NCBI RefSeq assembly: GCF_001007875.1
Contig: NZ_CP011412.1
Coordinates: 1,860,001-1,924,000, forward strand
Direction of reading: 5' to 3'
Length of the DNA: 64,000 nucleotides
Origin: Sedimenticola thiotaurini
Lineage (GTDB): Bacteria; Pseudomonadota; Gammaproteobacteria; Chromatiales; Chromatiaceae
The notes beneath the pieces were generated by a model. That model searched no databases. It was not told the origin of the DNA and worked only from the letters and a program-made list of their open reading frames with translations. The translations under genes were made by a program, and so were the position numbers. Shown here in pieces: positions 8,768 to 18,898 of the stretch. How positions within the stretch are numbered: position 1 is the first letter of the stretch; each line of letters opens with the position of its first letter.

Positions 8768-9820
8768 TCAGGCGTCGACAATCACTTTCAGAGCCTGCTC
8801 CTGGGCCGCATTTCCGAACACTTCATATGCCTTGAGCATCTCGTCAAGGGAGAAATGGTGGGTGATCAGCCGGGCAGGCTGCAACGTACCGGACTGCACG
8901 GTTTTCAACAGCATGGGAGTGGTATTGGTGTTGACCAACCCGGTAGTGAGGGTGATGTTTTTTATCCACAGATCCTGAATCTGCAGATCGACGCTGGTGC
9001 CGTGTACGCCCACATTGGCGATGTGCCCACCGGGCCTCACGATACGCTGACAGACATCGAAGGTCTGGGGAATACCAACCGCCTCAATGGCCACATCAAC
9101 ACCATCCCTGGTCAGCGCCAGGATCGCATCAAGGGTATCGGCGCCGCCGCTGTTGATCAGGTCGGTAGCACCAAACTTCCGCGCCATTTCCAGCCTTGCA
9201 TCATCAAGATCGACCATGATGATCCGACCCGGCGAGAAGAATTGCGCGGTCAGCAGGGCCGCCATTCCGACCGGCCCGGCACCCACGATGGCCACCGTAT
9301 CACCGGGCTTAACCGCACCATACAGCACACCGATTTCGAAGCCGGTAGGCAGTATATCACTGAGCATCACCAGTGCCTCTTCATCGGCACCGTCCGGAAT
9401 CGGGTAGAGACTGTTATCGGCATGGGGAATACGCACATATTCGGCCTGGGTGCCGTCGATCAGGTGCCCCAGGATCCAGCCGCCATCTTCGCAGTGCGCA
9501 TACATCTGCTGCTTACAATACTCACATTTACCGCAGGAGGTGATACAGGAGATCAGCACCCGGTCACCCGGCTTGAAGTTGCTCACCCCATCGCCGACCG
9601 CTTCCACAACCCCCACCCCTTCGTGACCGAGAATCCTTCCTTCGGTCACGGCGGGAACATCACCCTTGAGGATGTGGAGATCGGTACCACAGATAGTGGT
9701 CTTGGTAATACGGACCACGGCGTCGGTCGGTTGCAGAACCGTCGGTTTGGGCACACTGTCGAGCGATTTGGTGCCGGGGCCGTGGTAGACAAGTGCTTTC
9801 ATGGTGTCAGAAGTAGTCAT
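8768..9820 (-). CDS. Zinc-dependent alcohol dehydrogenase (MDR superfamily)
   Basis: Medium-chain NAD(P)-dependent alcohol dehydrogenase, 350 residues. It has the catalytic-zinc motif CGTDLHI, the GHEGVGVVEAVG signature, a structural-zinc loop with four cysteines (CGKCEYCKQQMYAHC) and the Rossmann motif VGAGPVGMAA. The family interconverts alcohols and aldehydes or ketones; the substrate cannot be assigned. The ATG is preceded by AAGGA at suitable spacing. It is convergent with the upstream 160-residue gene and separated by 164 bases from the next lipoprotein gene, so it is probably monocistronic. Confidence 0.9.
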   Translation of the reverse strand: MTTSDTMKALVYHGPGTKSLDSVPKPTVLQPTDAVVRITKTTICGTDLHILKGDVPAVTEGRILGHEGVGVVEAVGDGVSNFKPGDRVLISCITSCGKCEYCKQQMYAHCEDGGWILGHLIDGTQAEYVRIPHADNSLYPIPDGADEEALVMLSDILPTGFEIGVLYGAVKPGDTVAIVGAGPVGMAALLTAQFFSPGRIIMVDLDDARLEMARKFGATDLINSGGADTLDAILALTRDGVDVAIEAVGIPQTFDVCQRIVRPGGHIANVGVHGTSVDLQIQDLWIKNITLTTGLVNTNTTPMLLKTVQSGTLQPARLITHHFSLDEMLKAYEVFGNAAQEQALKVIVDA

Positions 9821-9984
9821 CGTTTATATCCTTCTGGTTTATGCCTGGTCTGTGCCCAAGCTTAACAGGGGGGGCCGGCATCAGTGATTGCTCCGGATCA
9901 GCATCGGAGCCGATTGCAGAACCGCTCTGTTGATTCAACCTTGATCGACACCCATTCGATTCCCCGACCGGATAACGGACCGGT

Positions 9985-10281
9985 TTAGCGACGTCGCCGT
10001 CCGCCCTTGCCAGAAGGGCCGCCTTCAGGGGCACAGGCCAACGTCTCCTGATCACTCTTCAGCACCGTGCAGATACCTTTTACTTCATCATTGCGTGGCC
10101 CGGTGAAACTGCACGCATCACCCTCTGAAAGCTCTTCGCATGCCGCAATCGCCTCGGGTGGCGGTTGCTGGGGCCGTTCACCCCGCTTTTGCGGTCCTGC
10201 CCCGCAGGACGCCAGGCCTGATACCAGGGAGGCGACAAAAAGTGCCGTTAACAGTCTGTGGGTGTGCCAATTGACTGACAT
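9985..10281 (-). CDS. Small Cys-rich lipoprotein, hypothetical
   Basis: 98-residue secreted lipoprotein. The start at 10281 is chosen because it is preceded by AGGAG and opens directly into a signal peptide (LLTALFVASLVSGLASC) with lipobox Cys. The mature part has a compact four-cysteine domain: AACEELSEGDACSFTGPR, then KGICTVL and LACAPEGG. Similar small Cys domains occur in uncharacterised proteobacterial exported proteins (recollection). The C-terminus is basic (GKGGRRRR). The neighbour upstream is another exported protein; function is unknown. Confidence 0.78.
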   Translation of the reverse strand: MSVNWHTHRLLTALFVASLVSGLASCGAGPQKRGERPQQPPPEAIAACEELSEGDACSFTGPRNDEVKGICTVLKSDQETLACAPEGGPSGKGGRRRR

Positions 10282-10403
10282 CTTGAACTCCTGTTTTGTT
10301 GTACTCTCGACGTGTGCCGGAACGCCCTGGACAAGCATCAGGCGCCCGACCTGAATTATTCGCCCACCCCACCGGCCGGTGAAGCGGGGCGAAAAGATCA
10401 CGT

Positions 10404-11039
10404 TCAGCGCACGCTATAACCGCGCGCCTCCAGACAGGCGGTCATGGCCCGCAGGTAATCGCTGCGCCGTTCAGCGCGCTGGTCCCCGCTGACCCCGCCA
10501 CCATTGCGGGTCGGATCATAGCCGGTCTGGTCACTTGCCCACTCGTGGCATTCAAAACGGTCATTAGCCTGCTGCTCTGCGCTTTGTGACTGGCGTGGGT
10601 AGACGAACAGCTCATCCGATGCGGGGTCAGCCACCACCGGTGCCTCGGCCGGTGGCTCCACCACCCGGTAACCATCCCGCTCATGGGCGTAGTAGACAGT
10701 GCCATAGCGGTAGTAAGGCACACCACCAATGGTGAGTAACACCGCACCTTTCGGCAGAACCGGCACCACCAGTCCGACCGGCGGTGCCACTACCATGAAT
10801 CGACTACCCAGCGGCCGATACCAGATACCGTCGTGAAAATGGTAGGGGCGGCCACGATAATTAAACACCCGGTGCCCCCGTGGCACCCGGTCGACTACTG
10901 CTCCCCGGGACGGATAGCGGAAGCTATCATGCCGGGGGCCACCCGGATCCCGTCCCGGAGCAGACTGAGTCGGTAATGCCAGCAGGCTGCCCAACAGTAA
11001 CGCAGTCCCCATGGCCACATATCGAATTGGCTGTTTCAT
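10404..11039 (-). CDS. DUF6515-like exported protein with C-terminal RGYSVR domain
   Basis: 211-residue exported protein. The start at 11039 gives a clean signal peptide (YVAMGTALLLGSLLALPTQS) and follows an AGGTGAT ribosome site. The middle (about 40-125) has the aromatic pattern VFNYRGRPYHFHDGIWYRP and PYYRYGTVYYAHERDGYRVV, typical of DUF6515-type proteins. The C-terminal ~70 residues contain DRFECHEWASDQTGYDP and end ACLEARGYSVR, nearly the same blocks as in the next gene. Function is unknown; a periplasmic or surface location is inferred. Spacing of 14 bases to the next gene suggests an operon. Confidence 0.8.
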   Translation of the reverse strand: MKQPIRYVAMGTALLLGSLLALPTQSAPGRDPGGPRHDSFRYPSRGAVVDRVPRGHRVFNYRGRPYHFHDGIWYRPLGSRFMVVAPPVGLVVPVLPKGAVLLTIGGVPYYRYGTVYYAHERDGYRVVEPPAEAPVVADPASDELFVYPRQSQSAEQQANDRFECHEWASDQTGYDPTRNGGGVSGDQRAERRSDYLRAMTACLEARGYSVR

Positions 11040-11052
11040 AATCACCTCCAGT

Positions 11053-11634
11053 TCAGCGTACGCTATAGCCCCGTGCATCCAGACAGGCCGACAGGGCGCG
11101 CCGGTAAGCCTCCACGCGGCGGTTCTCCGCCTCGATGACGCTGGCGTCGTACCGGGCCTGGGCCGCATCGGCCCGGGCCTGGTGTTCCGCGTCTACGTTG
11201 GCACCAGCCAGCGCACCCACCACTGCACCGACTGCCGCTCCGGCGCCACCATGACGCGGCCCGGTGACCAATGCGCCGACCGCAGCGCCGGTCACCGCGC
11301 CAGTGACTGTCGCGGCGCCGGCAGGCGGGTCGGGTACAACCTGGGTCCCGGTGTGCATGTTCTCGCCCTGCGCAGCCGGGTCATAACCGCTCTGGCGTAC
11401 CGCCCACAGGTAGCACTCATACCGATCCTGTCGGATCTGGCGCTCGCTCTGACCCCGCAATGGATAGGCAACCACTTCGGCGGTGTCGGCCGCCGCCGGC
11501 AGGCTCGGCGTGGCAACACGTGGCGCAGCACAACCGGCCATCAGCGGGATCAGGATAACGCCGGCCCACACCGGCACCAGGGAGACGGCAGACGGAGCCG
11601 TGGACCGCCTGAATCTGTTCCGATTGAGTGACAT
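11053..11634 (-). CDS. Glycine-zipper family lipoprotein
   Basis: 193-residue lipoprotein. The start at 11634 is preceded by CAGGAG and gives a signal peptide ending in LMAGC. The mature protein opens with a QDRYECYLWAVRQSGYDP block, then an Ala/Gly helical zipper (TGAVTGAAVGALVTG and AAVGAVVGALAGANV), then a helix ending ACLDARGYSVR. Gly-zipper proteins of this kind are envelope-associated. The same two flanking blocks occur without the zipper in the downstream neighbour, so the two are related by duplication with insertion or loss of the zipper (inference). Confidence 0.85.
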   Translation of the reverse strand: MSLNRNRFRRSTAPSAVSLVPVWAGVILIPLMAGCAAPRVATPSLPAAADTAEVVAYPLRGQSERQIRQDRYECYLWAVRQSGYDPAAQGENMHTGTQVVPDPPAGAATVTGAVTGAAVGALVTGPRHGGAGAAVGAVVGALAGANVDAEHQARADAAQARYDASVIEAENRRVEAYRRALSACLDARGYSVR

Positions 11635-12035
11635 CGTTATCTCCTGCTTCGTTCTGCTCTTACGCATGAAGTATGCAAGGCCAATAAGGAGTGACTGTGG
11701 ATTAATTATGGAAACCTGCCTCCATCCCAACGCTATTCGGCAAAAATGTCTGCTATAGATAAATATGAACGGCGGTCCCATATGGCTGGCGCATACCGGG
11801 TATTTGTCTTACTATTTGAATCCTTACCGCAGGGTCGCAAGTAGGCGCCACGGTGACCCGCCAACGCAGAGCAGCGCGGAACCCAATACATTACACATCT
11901 GAAATCGACGGGCCCGGTTCGGTCCCGGCGGGTGCCTGTTTCCGGCCCCGTACCGAGTATCGCTGATGCGCGGCGCGGGGGTGCACCACCCACTTGCCGA
12001 GTGCGAACCTCACGCCATGAGTGGGAGAACAGCGA
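11635..12035. other. Intergenic region, 400 bases
   Basis: Divergent region between the Gly-zipper lipoprotein and the CoA-transferase. It should hold both promoters. The stretch 11690-11830 is AT-richer than its surroundings. I see no convincing gene, RNA or strong hairpin; short reading frames here lack ribosome sites. Confidence 0.5.
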
Positions 12036-13550
12036 ATGACCTCATCTGATCGCATCCGAAGTGCGACATTCCGCAGTAAAATCATGTCGGCCGACGAGGC
12101 CGCCGCGCTCATTGCCTCGGGTGAGAACGTGGGTATGAGCGGCTTCACCGGAGCCGGCTATCCCAAGGCCGTGCCCAGCGCCCTGGCGCGCCGCATTGAG
12201 ACAGCCAACGCAGCCGGCCAGCGTTTCCGTATCGGCGTGTGGACCGGCGCCTCCACCGCCCCCGAGCTGGACGGCGCGCTGGCCGAGGTGGACGGCGTCC
12301 ATATGCGCCTGCCCTACCAGTCCGATCCCACCTGCCGCAAGCGTATCAACGCCGGCGAGATGGAGTACATGGACATCCACCTCTCCCACGTGGCCCAGAC
12401 CGTGTGGTCCGGATTCCTCGGCAAGCTCGACGTGGCCGTGGTGGAAGTGGCGGGTATCACCGAAGATGGACGGCTGATCCCCTCCTCCTCGGTGGGCAAC
12501 AACAAAACCTGGATCGAACAGGCCGACCGGGTGATCCTCGAGGTCAACAGCTGGCAGAGCGAAGCGCTGGAGGGTATGCACGATATCTACTACGGCACCG
12601 ACCTGCCGCCCAACCGCAAGCCGATCCCGCTGGTGCGCACCACCGACCGTATCGGTGAGCCCTACTTCCGTATCGACCCGGCTAAAGTGGCGGCGTTGGT
12701 GGAGACCCATGCCTCCGACCGCAACTCCGCCTTTACCCCGCCGGATGAGGCGTCCTGCCGGATCGCCGGCCATATCCTGGAGTTTCTCGAACACGAGGTG
12801 CACAAAGGTCGCCTGCCGAAAAATCTACTGCCCCTGCAGTCCGGGGTGGGTAACATCGCCAACGCCGTGCTCAGCGGTCTCAACGACGGCCCCTTCGAAG
12901 GGCTGACTGCCTACACCGAGGTGCTGCAGGACGGCATGCTCGACCTGATCAAGTCCGGCAAACTCAGCTGCGCCTCGGCCACCGCCTTTTCGCTCAGCCC
13001 GGACGCGCTGACCGAACTCAACGCCGACCTGGCCCGCTACCGCGACCGCATCATCCTGCGTCCACAGGAGATCAGCAACCATCCGGAGGTGATCCGCCGC
13101 CTGGGCGTGATTGCCATGAACGGCATGCTGGAAGCCGACATCTACGGTAACGTCAACTCCACCCACCTGATGGGCAGCCAGATCATGAACGGTATTGGCG
13201 GCTCGGGTGACTTCGCCCGCAACGCCTACATCTCCATCTTCATGACCCCCTCGGTGGCGAAAGATGGCGCCATCTCCTGCCTGGTGCCGATGGTCTCCCA
13301 CGTGGATCACACCAAGCACGATGTACAGGTCCTGGTCACCGAACAGGGGCTGGCCGATCTGCGCGGTCTGTCGCCGAAACAGCGCGCCAAGGTGACCATC
13401 GACAAGTGCGCCCATCCCGATTACAGGGATGCCCTCAGGGACTACTACCAGGACGCCCTGGTGCGCGCCCACGGGAAGCAGACCCCACACATTCTGGAAG
13501 AGGCCCTGGCCTGGCATGTTCGCTACCTGCGACAGGGCACCATGAAGTGA
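12036..13550 (+). CDS. Acetyl-CoA hydrolase/transferase family (succinate/acetate CoA-transferase)
   Basis: Family I CoA-transferase, 504 residues, similar to succinyl-CoA:acetate CoA-transferase (AarC/YgfH type). It moves CoA between acyl groups, linking acetate handling to the TCA cycle. Seen: N-terminal GENVGMSGFTGAGYPKAVP, oxyanion-loop region QSGVGNIANAVLSGL, catalytic glutamate in AYTEVLQDGMLDLI, and C-terminal VLVTEQGLADLRGLSPKQRA. The ATG at 12036 has GGGAGA seven bases upstream; a GTG five codons earlier is in frame but less likely. It stands alone on the plus strand. Codon use is strongly C/G-biased, suggesting high expression. Confidence 0.93.
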   Translation: MTSSDRIRSATFRSKIMSADEAAALIASGENVGMSGFTGAGYPKAVPSALARRIETANAAGQRFRIGVWTGASTAPELDGALAEVDGVHMRLPYQSDPTCRKRINAGEMEYMDIHLSHVAQTVWSGFLGKLDVAVVEVAGITEDGRLIPSSSVGNNKTWIEQADRVILEVNSWQSEALEGMHDIYYGTDLPPNRKPIPLVRTTDRIGEPYFRIDPAKVAALVETHASDRNSAFTPPDEASCRIAGHILEFLEHEVHKGRLPKNLLPLQSGVGNIANAVLSGLNDGPFEGLTAYTEVLQDGMLDLIKSGKLSCASATAFSLSPDALTELNADLARYRDRIILRPQEISNHPEVIRRLGVIAMNGMLEADIYGNVNSTHLMGSQIMNGIGGSGDFARNAYISIFMTPSVAKDGAISCLVPMVSHVDHTKHDVQVLVTEQGLADLRGLSPKQRAKVTIDKCAHPDYRDALRDYYQDALVRAHGKQTPHILEEALAWHVRYLRQGTMK

Positions 13551-13687
13551 ATTCCGGCACCACCCCGGTGGTCAGCAGAGCACTCCAACAGCGATCCGGC
13601 GGGGACAGGTAAGGCCGTACGCCAGATGCTGTAAGGGACATTTTTCAGCAAACCGCGTCAGAACAGGGCGTGCTGGATGTGCGCCCC

Positions 13688-13696
13688 TGGTATAAT
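13688..13696 (+). promoter_or_regulatory. Extended -10 promoter (TGGTATAAT)
   Basis: A perfect TATAAT hexamer with the TGN extension; no good -35 element at 17 bases, as is usual for extended -10 promoters. It is oriented toward the DUF1840 gene about 210 bases downstream. Confidence 0.55.
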
Positions 13697-13828
13697 TTTT
13701 TATCACTAGCGCCTGGCTGGAGAACATTCACTCCCTTGCCATCCTGAGGGATCCTTTATGTGGCAAGGTACAGACGACACTCAATGACAAATCCATGCTA
13801 TACAGGTAGAGGAAAAGCGTTTATTCAG

Positions 13829-13855
13829 ATCCGGGTGGATGAATGACACCCGGAT
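13829..13855 (+). other. Leader hairpin
   Basis: Perfect nine-base-pair stem (ATCCGGGTG / CACCCGGAT) with a nine-base loop, about 55 bases before the DUF1840 start codon. No T run follows, so it is not a terminator; it may stabilise or regulate the message. Confidence 0.5.
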
Positions 13856-13908
13856 TATGCTGATCACTCTCTCCCGTTCAGCACAACACCTAAATAGAGG
13901 TGATAATT

Positions 13909-14226
13909 ATGTTAGTAACCTTCAGCTGTCCCGCCTATGCGGATATTACCCTGTTTGGCGATGTCGCCCTGCGCCTTCTGAAAATGATGGGGCACAGCGG
14001 CGCCGTACCCAGTGCACTGCTTGCCGATGATGTTCCGGCGGCACTGGCGCGGCTGGAGGCAGCCATTGAAGTCGAGAGACAGTCTGAAAAAGGGACTGCC
14101 AAACCTGCCGGAGAGGATGACGAAGAGCCGGTTATCAGCCTCGCCCAGCGCGCTCTGCCGTTGATTGAGTTGCTCAAGGCAGCGGTCAATGATAAATGTA
14201 ACGTGATGTGGAGAAGTGGGACTTAA
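13909..14226 (+). CDS. DUF1840 domain-containing protein
   Basis: 105-residue protein with the whole-length DUF1840 pattern: MLVTFSCPAYADITLFGDVA, LLKMMGHSGAVPSALLADD, VPAALARLEAAIE and ISLAQRALPLIELLKAA. The function of the family is unknown; members are cytosolic proteobacterial proteins. The ATG at 13909 is chosen over an upstream in-frame codon because AGAGGTGA lies at 13896-13903. A low-complexity acidic insert (AKPAGEDDEEP) joins the two helical parts. Confidence 0.88.
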   Translation: MLVTFSCPAYADITLFGDVALRLLKMMGHSGAVPSALLADDVPAALARLEAAIEVERQSEKGTAKPAGEDDEEPVISLAQRALPLIELLKAAVNDKCNVMWRSGT

Positions 14227-14607
14227 CCCTGAGACCGGTAACAACGGTCATTGAGTAACCCCCTGACCCGGTATTTTGCTTACCCGAGCCTGTAAATTGA
14301 CCAAGCAGGTGAAGAAGCAGGGTGACCTTCATTGTCAAAGCTTCGTGAATCGACACGGGACCGGGCGCCCCTGAGTTATTTCCAACTGCCGGCTAGGGCC
14401 TCCTAATTTATCTCAAACTCCTGTTCTGTAACCCGATTACAAGCCTGGTCGTTTGTACTGCCGGCCCAGTCCGTTACCGAACATTGCCACCATTCAGCCG
14501 CGACAGATCAGGATAACCAGGAGGGTTGGCAGGGATTTTTACCTTGGGTTTGGCAACAGCATCCCTGGCAAAGCCAAAACGGCATTATACAGCCGTCGCC
14601 GGCACCG
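14227..14607. other. Intergenic region between convergent genes, 381 bases
   Basis: No gene, tRNA or strong terminator is seen. A small inverted repeat (GACCG / CGGTC, 14232-14248) follows the DUF1840 stop codon but has no T run. Confidence 0.45.
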
Positions 14608-15420
14608 CTACGCTTCGTGGGCGTAGCTCTTGATGATATAACCACCGGACTTATCGTCGAGCTCCAGTTCGATCAACTTGCGCTTCTGCGCCTCCTCCAG
14701 CAGTTCACCAAAGTTGCGAAAACCGTGGTAACGCTCACTGAAGCCGGGCTTGCGACGTTTCAGCGCCTGCTTGACCATGGAGCCCCAGACCTTCTCCTCG
14801 TCACCGCGCTCCTCGAACAGGTCCCCCAGGGTCTCCATCATCTGGTCGATGGCACTCTGTTTTTTCTCTTCTCCGGTCGGATCACTGGTTTTGGTCTTGG
14901 TTTTAGTGCTCGGCTTGCGCTTCGCCTTGTGCGTTTTGTCCGTCTCCCGCACCAGGTCATCGTAGTAGATGAACTCATCGCAGTTGGAAGTCAGCAGATC
15001 CGAAGTGGAGTTCTTCACGCCGACGCCAATGACCACCTTGTTATTTTCTCTCAGTTTGCTGACCAGGGCGGAAAAGTCCGAGTCACCGCTGATAATAACG
15101 AAGGTATCCACATGGGACTTGGTGTAACAGAGATCCAGCGCGTCCACCACCATGCGGATATCTGCCGAGTTCTTGCCTGACTGGCGCACGTGGGGGATCT
15201 CTATCATCTCAAAAGAGGCCTCATGCATCGCGACCTTGAACTCTTTGTAGCGTTCCCAGTCGCAATAGGCCTTCTTGACCACGATATTGCCCTTGAGCAG
15301 CAGCCGCTCCAGCACCTTCTGAATATCGAAAGCGGCATATTTTGCGTCCCGCACACCGAGCGCGACATTTTCAAAGTCACAGTACAGAGCCATGCTCTGG
15401 GTGTTCTGTTTTGTACCCAT
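14608..15420 (-). CDS. NYN domain protein with C-terminal OST-HTH/LOTUS domain
   Basis: 270-residue PIN-like NYN protein (LabA/DUF88 type), a predicted RNA nuclease fold. The N-terminal domain has conserved acidic motifs: ALYCDFENVALG, KNSADIRMVVDALDL, VIISGDSDFSALVSKL and TSNCDEFIYYDDL. A Lys/Thr-rich linker (residues about 170-195) leads to a LOTUS-like domain (VWGSMVKQALKRRKPGFSER, then GYIIKSY). NYN plus LOTUS proteins are thought to act on structured or G-rich RNA. The start at 15420 follows GGAGGAG. It lies downstream of guaA but beyond a terminator, so it has its own message. Confidence 0.85.
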   Translation of the reverse strand: MGTKQNTQSMALYCDFENVALGVRDAKYAAFDIQKVLERLLLKGNIVVKKAYCDWERYKEFKVAMHEASFEMIEIPHVRQSGKNSADIRMVVDALDLCYTKSHVDTFVIISGDSDFSALVSKLRENNKVVIGVGVKNSTSDLLTSNCDEFIYYDDLVRETDKTHKAKRKPSTKTKTKTSDPTGEEKKQSAIDQMMETLGDLFEERGDEEKVWGSMVKQALKRRKPGFSERYHGFRNFGELLEEAQKRKLIELELDDKSGGYIIKSYAHEA

Positions 15421-15554
15421 AACTCCTCCATCAGGCACCAAGGCAAGATCCGGTATCAGTTCAGTACCTTACTCCCCCCTGCACCAGAAACAAACCCTCC
15501 GGCTAAAAGCCGGCCTTCAAGAATCGACCTGCCACAACGACACCCGGCAATAGA

Positions 15555-15592
15555 AAACAGCCCAACCCGCTATCAGACGGATTGGGCTGTTT
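15555..15592 (-). terminator. Rho-independent terminator of guaA
   Basis: Eleven-base-pair stem (AAACAGCCCAA / TTGGGCTGTTT) extended by three more pairs after one mismatch, eight-base loop, T-rich on the minus strand side. It lies 38 bases after the guaA stop codon. Confidence 0.8.
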
Positions 15593-15629
15593 CTAACGAG
15601 CTTAAGAACTCAGCAGATGCTGGAACTGT

Positions 15630-17213
15630 CTATTCCCACTCAATAGTCGCCGGCGGCTTGCTGGAGATATCGTAGGCCACCCGTGAGATACCGCTCACTT
15701 CGTTGATGATGCGCCGGGAGACCAGTTCCAGGAACTCGAACGGCAGATGGGCGAAACGGGCGGTCATGAAATCCACCGTCTCCACGGCGCGCAGGGAGAC
15801 CACGTACTCGTAGCGCCGGGCATCGCCCACTACGCCCACCGATTTTACCGGCAGGAACACGGCAAACGCCTGGCTCACCTGGTCATAGAGATCGTGATTG
15901 CGCAGCTCCTGAATAAAGATGTGGTCGGCCTGGCGCAGCAGATCGGCGTAGGCTTTTTTCACTTCGCCCAGGATACGCACGCCCAGCCCGGGACCCGGGA
16001 ACGGGTGACGGTAGACCATCTCGGAAGGCAGGCCCAGTTCGACGCCGATCTTCCGCACTTCGTCCTTGAACAGTTCACGCAGCGGCTCAACCAGTTTCAG
16101 CTTCATGTAGTCCGGCAGGCCACCCACATTGTGGTGGGACTTGATGACATGGGCCTTGCCCGACTTGGCACCGGCGGATTCGATCACGTCCGGATAGATG
16201 GTGCCCTGGGCCAGGAACTCCACGCCCTCGATCTTGGCCGCCTCTTCCTCGAAGATGTCGATAAACAGGTTGCCGATGATCTTACGTTTCTTCTCCGGGT
16301 CGGCCTCGCCGGCCAATGCCGCCAGGAAACGCTCTTCGGCGTCGACCCGGATCACTTTCACGCCCATGTGTTCAGCGAAGGTCGCCATCACCTGGTCACC
16401 TTCATGCAGTCGCAACAGGCCGTTGTCGACAAAGATACAGGTGAGGCGGTCACCGATCGCCTTGTGCAGCATAGCCGCCACCACAGAAGAGTCAACACCG
16501 CCGGAGAGGCCCAACAGCACCTTGCCTTGGCTACCTACCGTCTCCCGGACCTGCTCGATACTGTCCTGGATGATACTGGCCGGGTTCCACAGTGCCTCGC
16601 AGCCACAGATTTCGAACAGGAAGCGCTCCAGAATCCGGCCACCCTGGCGGGTGTGGGTCACTTCCGGATGGAACTGGATACCGTAGAAGCCGCGGGTTTC
16701 ATCCGCCATACCGGCCAGTGGCGCATTGGCGGTTTCGGCGATCACGGTGAAACCTTCCGGCAGCTCCTCCACCCGGTCGCCATGGCTCATCCAGACATCC
16801 AGCAGGCCGTAGCCCTCTTCGTTGGTGTGGTCCTCGATATCCCGTAACAATCTGGAATGCCCGCGGGCCCGCACCTGGGCATAGCCATATTCGTGGGCGT
16901 CGGAGCCGGCCACCTTGCCACCCAGTTGGGCCGCCATGGTCTGCATGCCGTAGCAGATGCCGAGCACCGGCACACCCAGCTCAAACACCAGCTCCGGCAC
17001 ACGCGGGGTATCCTCACCCGTCACCGATTCCGGACCACCCGACAGGATGATGCCGGCCGGCTGCTGTTCCCGGATGGCGGCTTCGCAGTTGTCGTAGGGC
17101 CAGATCTCACAATAGACCCCGGCCTCGCGCACCCGCCGGGCAATCAGCTGGGTGTACTGGGAACCGAAATCGAGGATGAGTATGCGGTGAGCGTGGATAT
17201 CCTGATTAGTCAT
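15630..17213 (-). CDS. guaA: GMP synthase (glutamine-hydrolysing)
   Basis: Converts XMP to GMP using glutamine and ATP; last step of GMP synthesis. The 527-residue protein has an N-terminal class I amidotransferase (nucleophile Cys in [20 protein letters not shown], catalytic His/Glu in [11 protein letters not shown]). The central ATP pyrophosphatase has its P-loop in [17 protein letters not shown], and the C-terminal dimerisation domain ends [18 protein letters not shown]. The ATG at 17213 is chosen; a TTG five codons earlier is possible, and neither has a strong ribosome site. It lies 97 bases after guaB, forming the classic guaBA operon. Confidence 0.97.
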   Translation of the reverse strand: MTNQDIHAHRILILDFGSQYTQLIARRVREAGVYCEIWPYDNCEAAIREQQPAGIILSGGPESVTGEDTPRVPELVFELGVPVLGICYGMQTMAAQLGGKVAGSDAHEYGYAQVRARGHSRLLRDIEDHTNEEGYGLLDVWMSHGDRVEELPEGFTVIAETANAPLAGMADETRGFYGIQFHPEVTHTRQGGRILERFLFEICGCEALWNPASIIQDSIEQVRETVGSQGKVLLGLSGGVDSSVVAAMLHKAIGDRLTCIFVDNGLLRLHEGDQVMATFAEHMGVKVIRVDAEERFLAALAGEADPEKKRKIIGNLFIDIFEEEAAKIEGVEFLAQGTIYPDVIESAGAKSGKAHVIKSHHNVGGLPDYMKLKLVEPLRELFKDEVRKIGVELGLPSEMVYRHPFPGPGLGVRILGEVKKAYADLLRQADHIFIQELRNHDLYDQVSQAFAVFLPVKSVGVVGDARRYEYVVSLRAVETVDFMTARFAHLPFEFLELVSRRIINEVSGISRVAYDISSKPPATIEWE

Positions 17214-17247
17214 AGGTCTGCATTCCAATCATGTTGAAACAAAAGAA

Positions 17248-17285
17248 CCGCAGAGAGGTAGTGACTACTCACCACCGGTCTGCGG
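17248..17285 (-). other. guaB-guaA intercistronic hairpin
   Basis: Seven-base-pair outer stem (CCGCAGA / TCTGCGG) enclosing a small inner inverted repeat (GTAGT / ACTAC) in the gap between the two gua genes. No T run, so probably an mRNA-stability or processing element rather than a terminator. Confidence 0.45.
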
Positions 17286-17310
17286 CTTCCGGACAGTTAC
17301 AACGTGGCGA

Positions 17311-18846
<1,536 letters not shown>

Positions 18847-18898
18847 TCAAAATCAATATTTATTTCTAAAACCGAGTCAACGCCAGCGTGGCCCCTTT

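Larger units (their letters stand above)
13551..13908 (+). other. Intergenic region and probable leader of the DUF1840 gene
   Basis: No gene is seen. It contains an extended -10 promoter at 13688-13696 and a nine-base-pair hairpin at 13829-13855, so the downstream gene probably has a 5' leader of about 200 bases. Confidence 0.5.

Noticed and set aside
15747-16847. 366-codon plus-strand frame
   Set aside because: Antisense to guaA; His/Gln-rich composition typical of a reversed coding frame.
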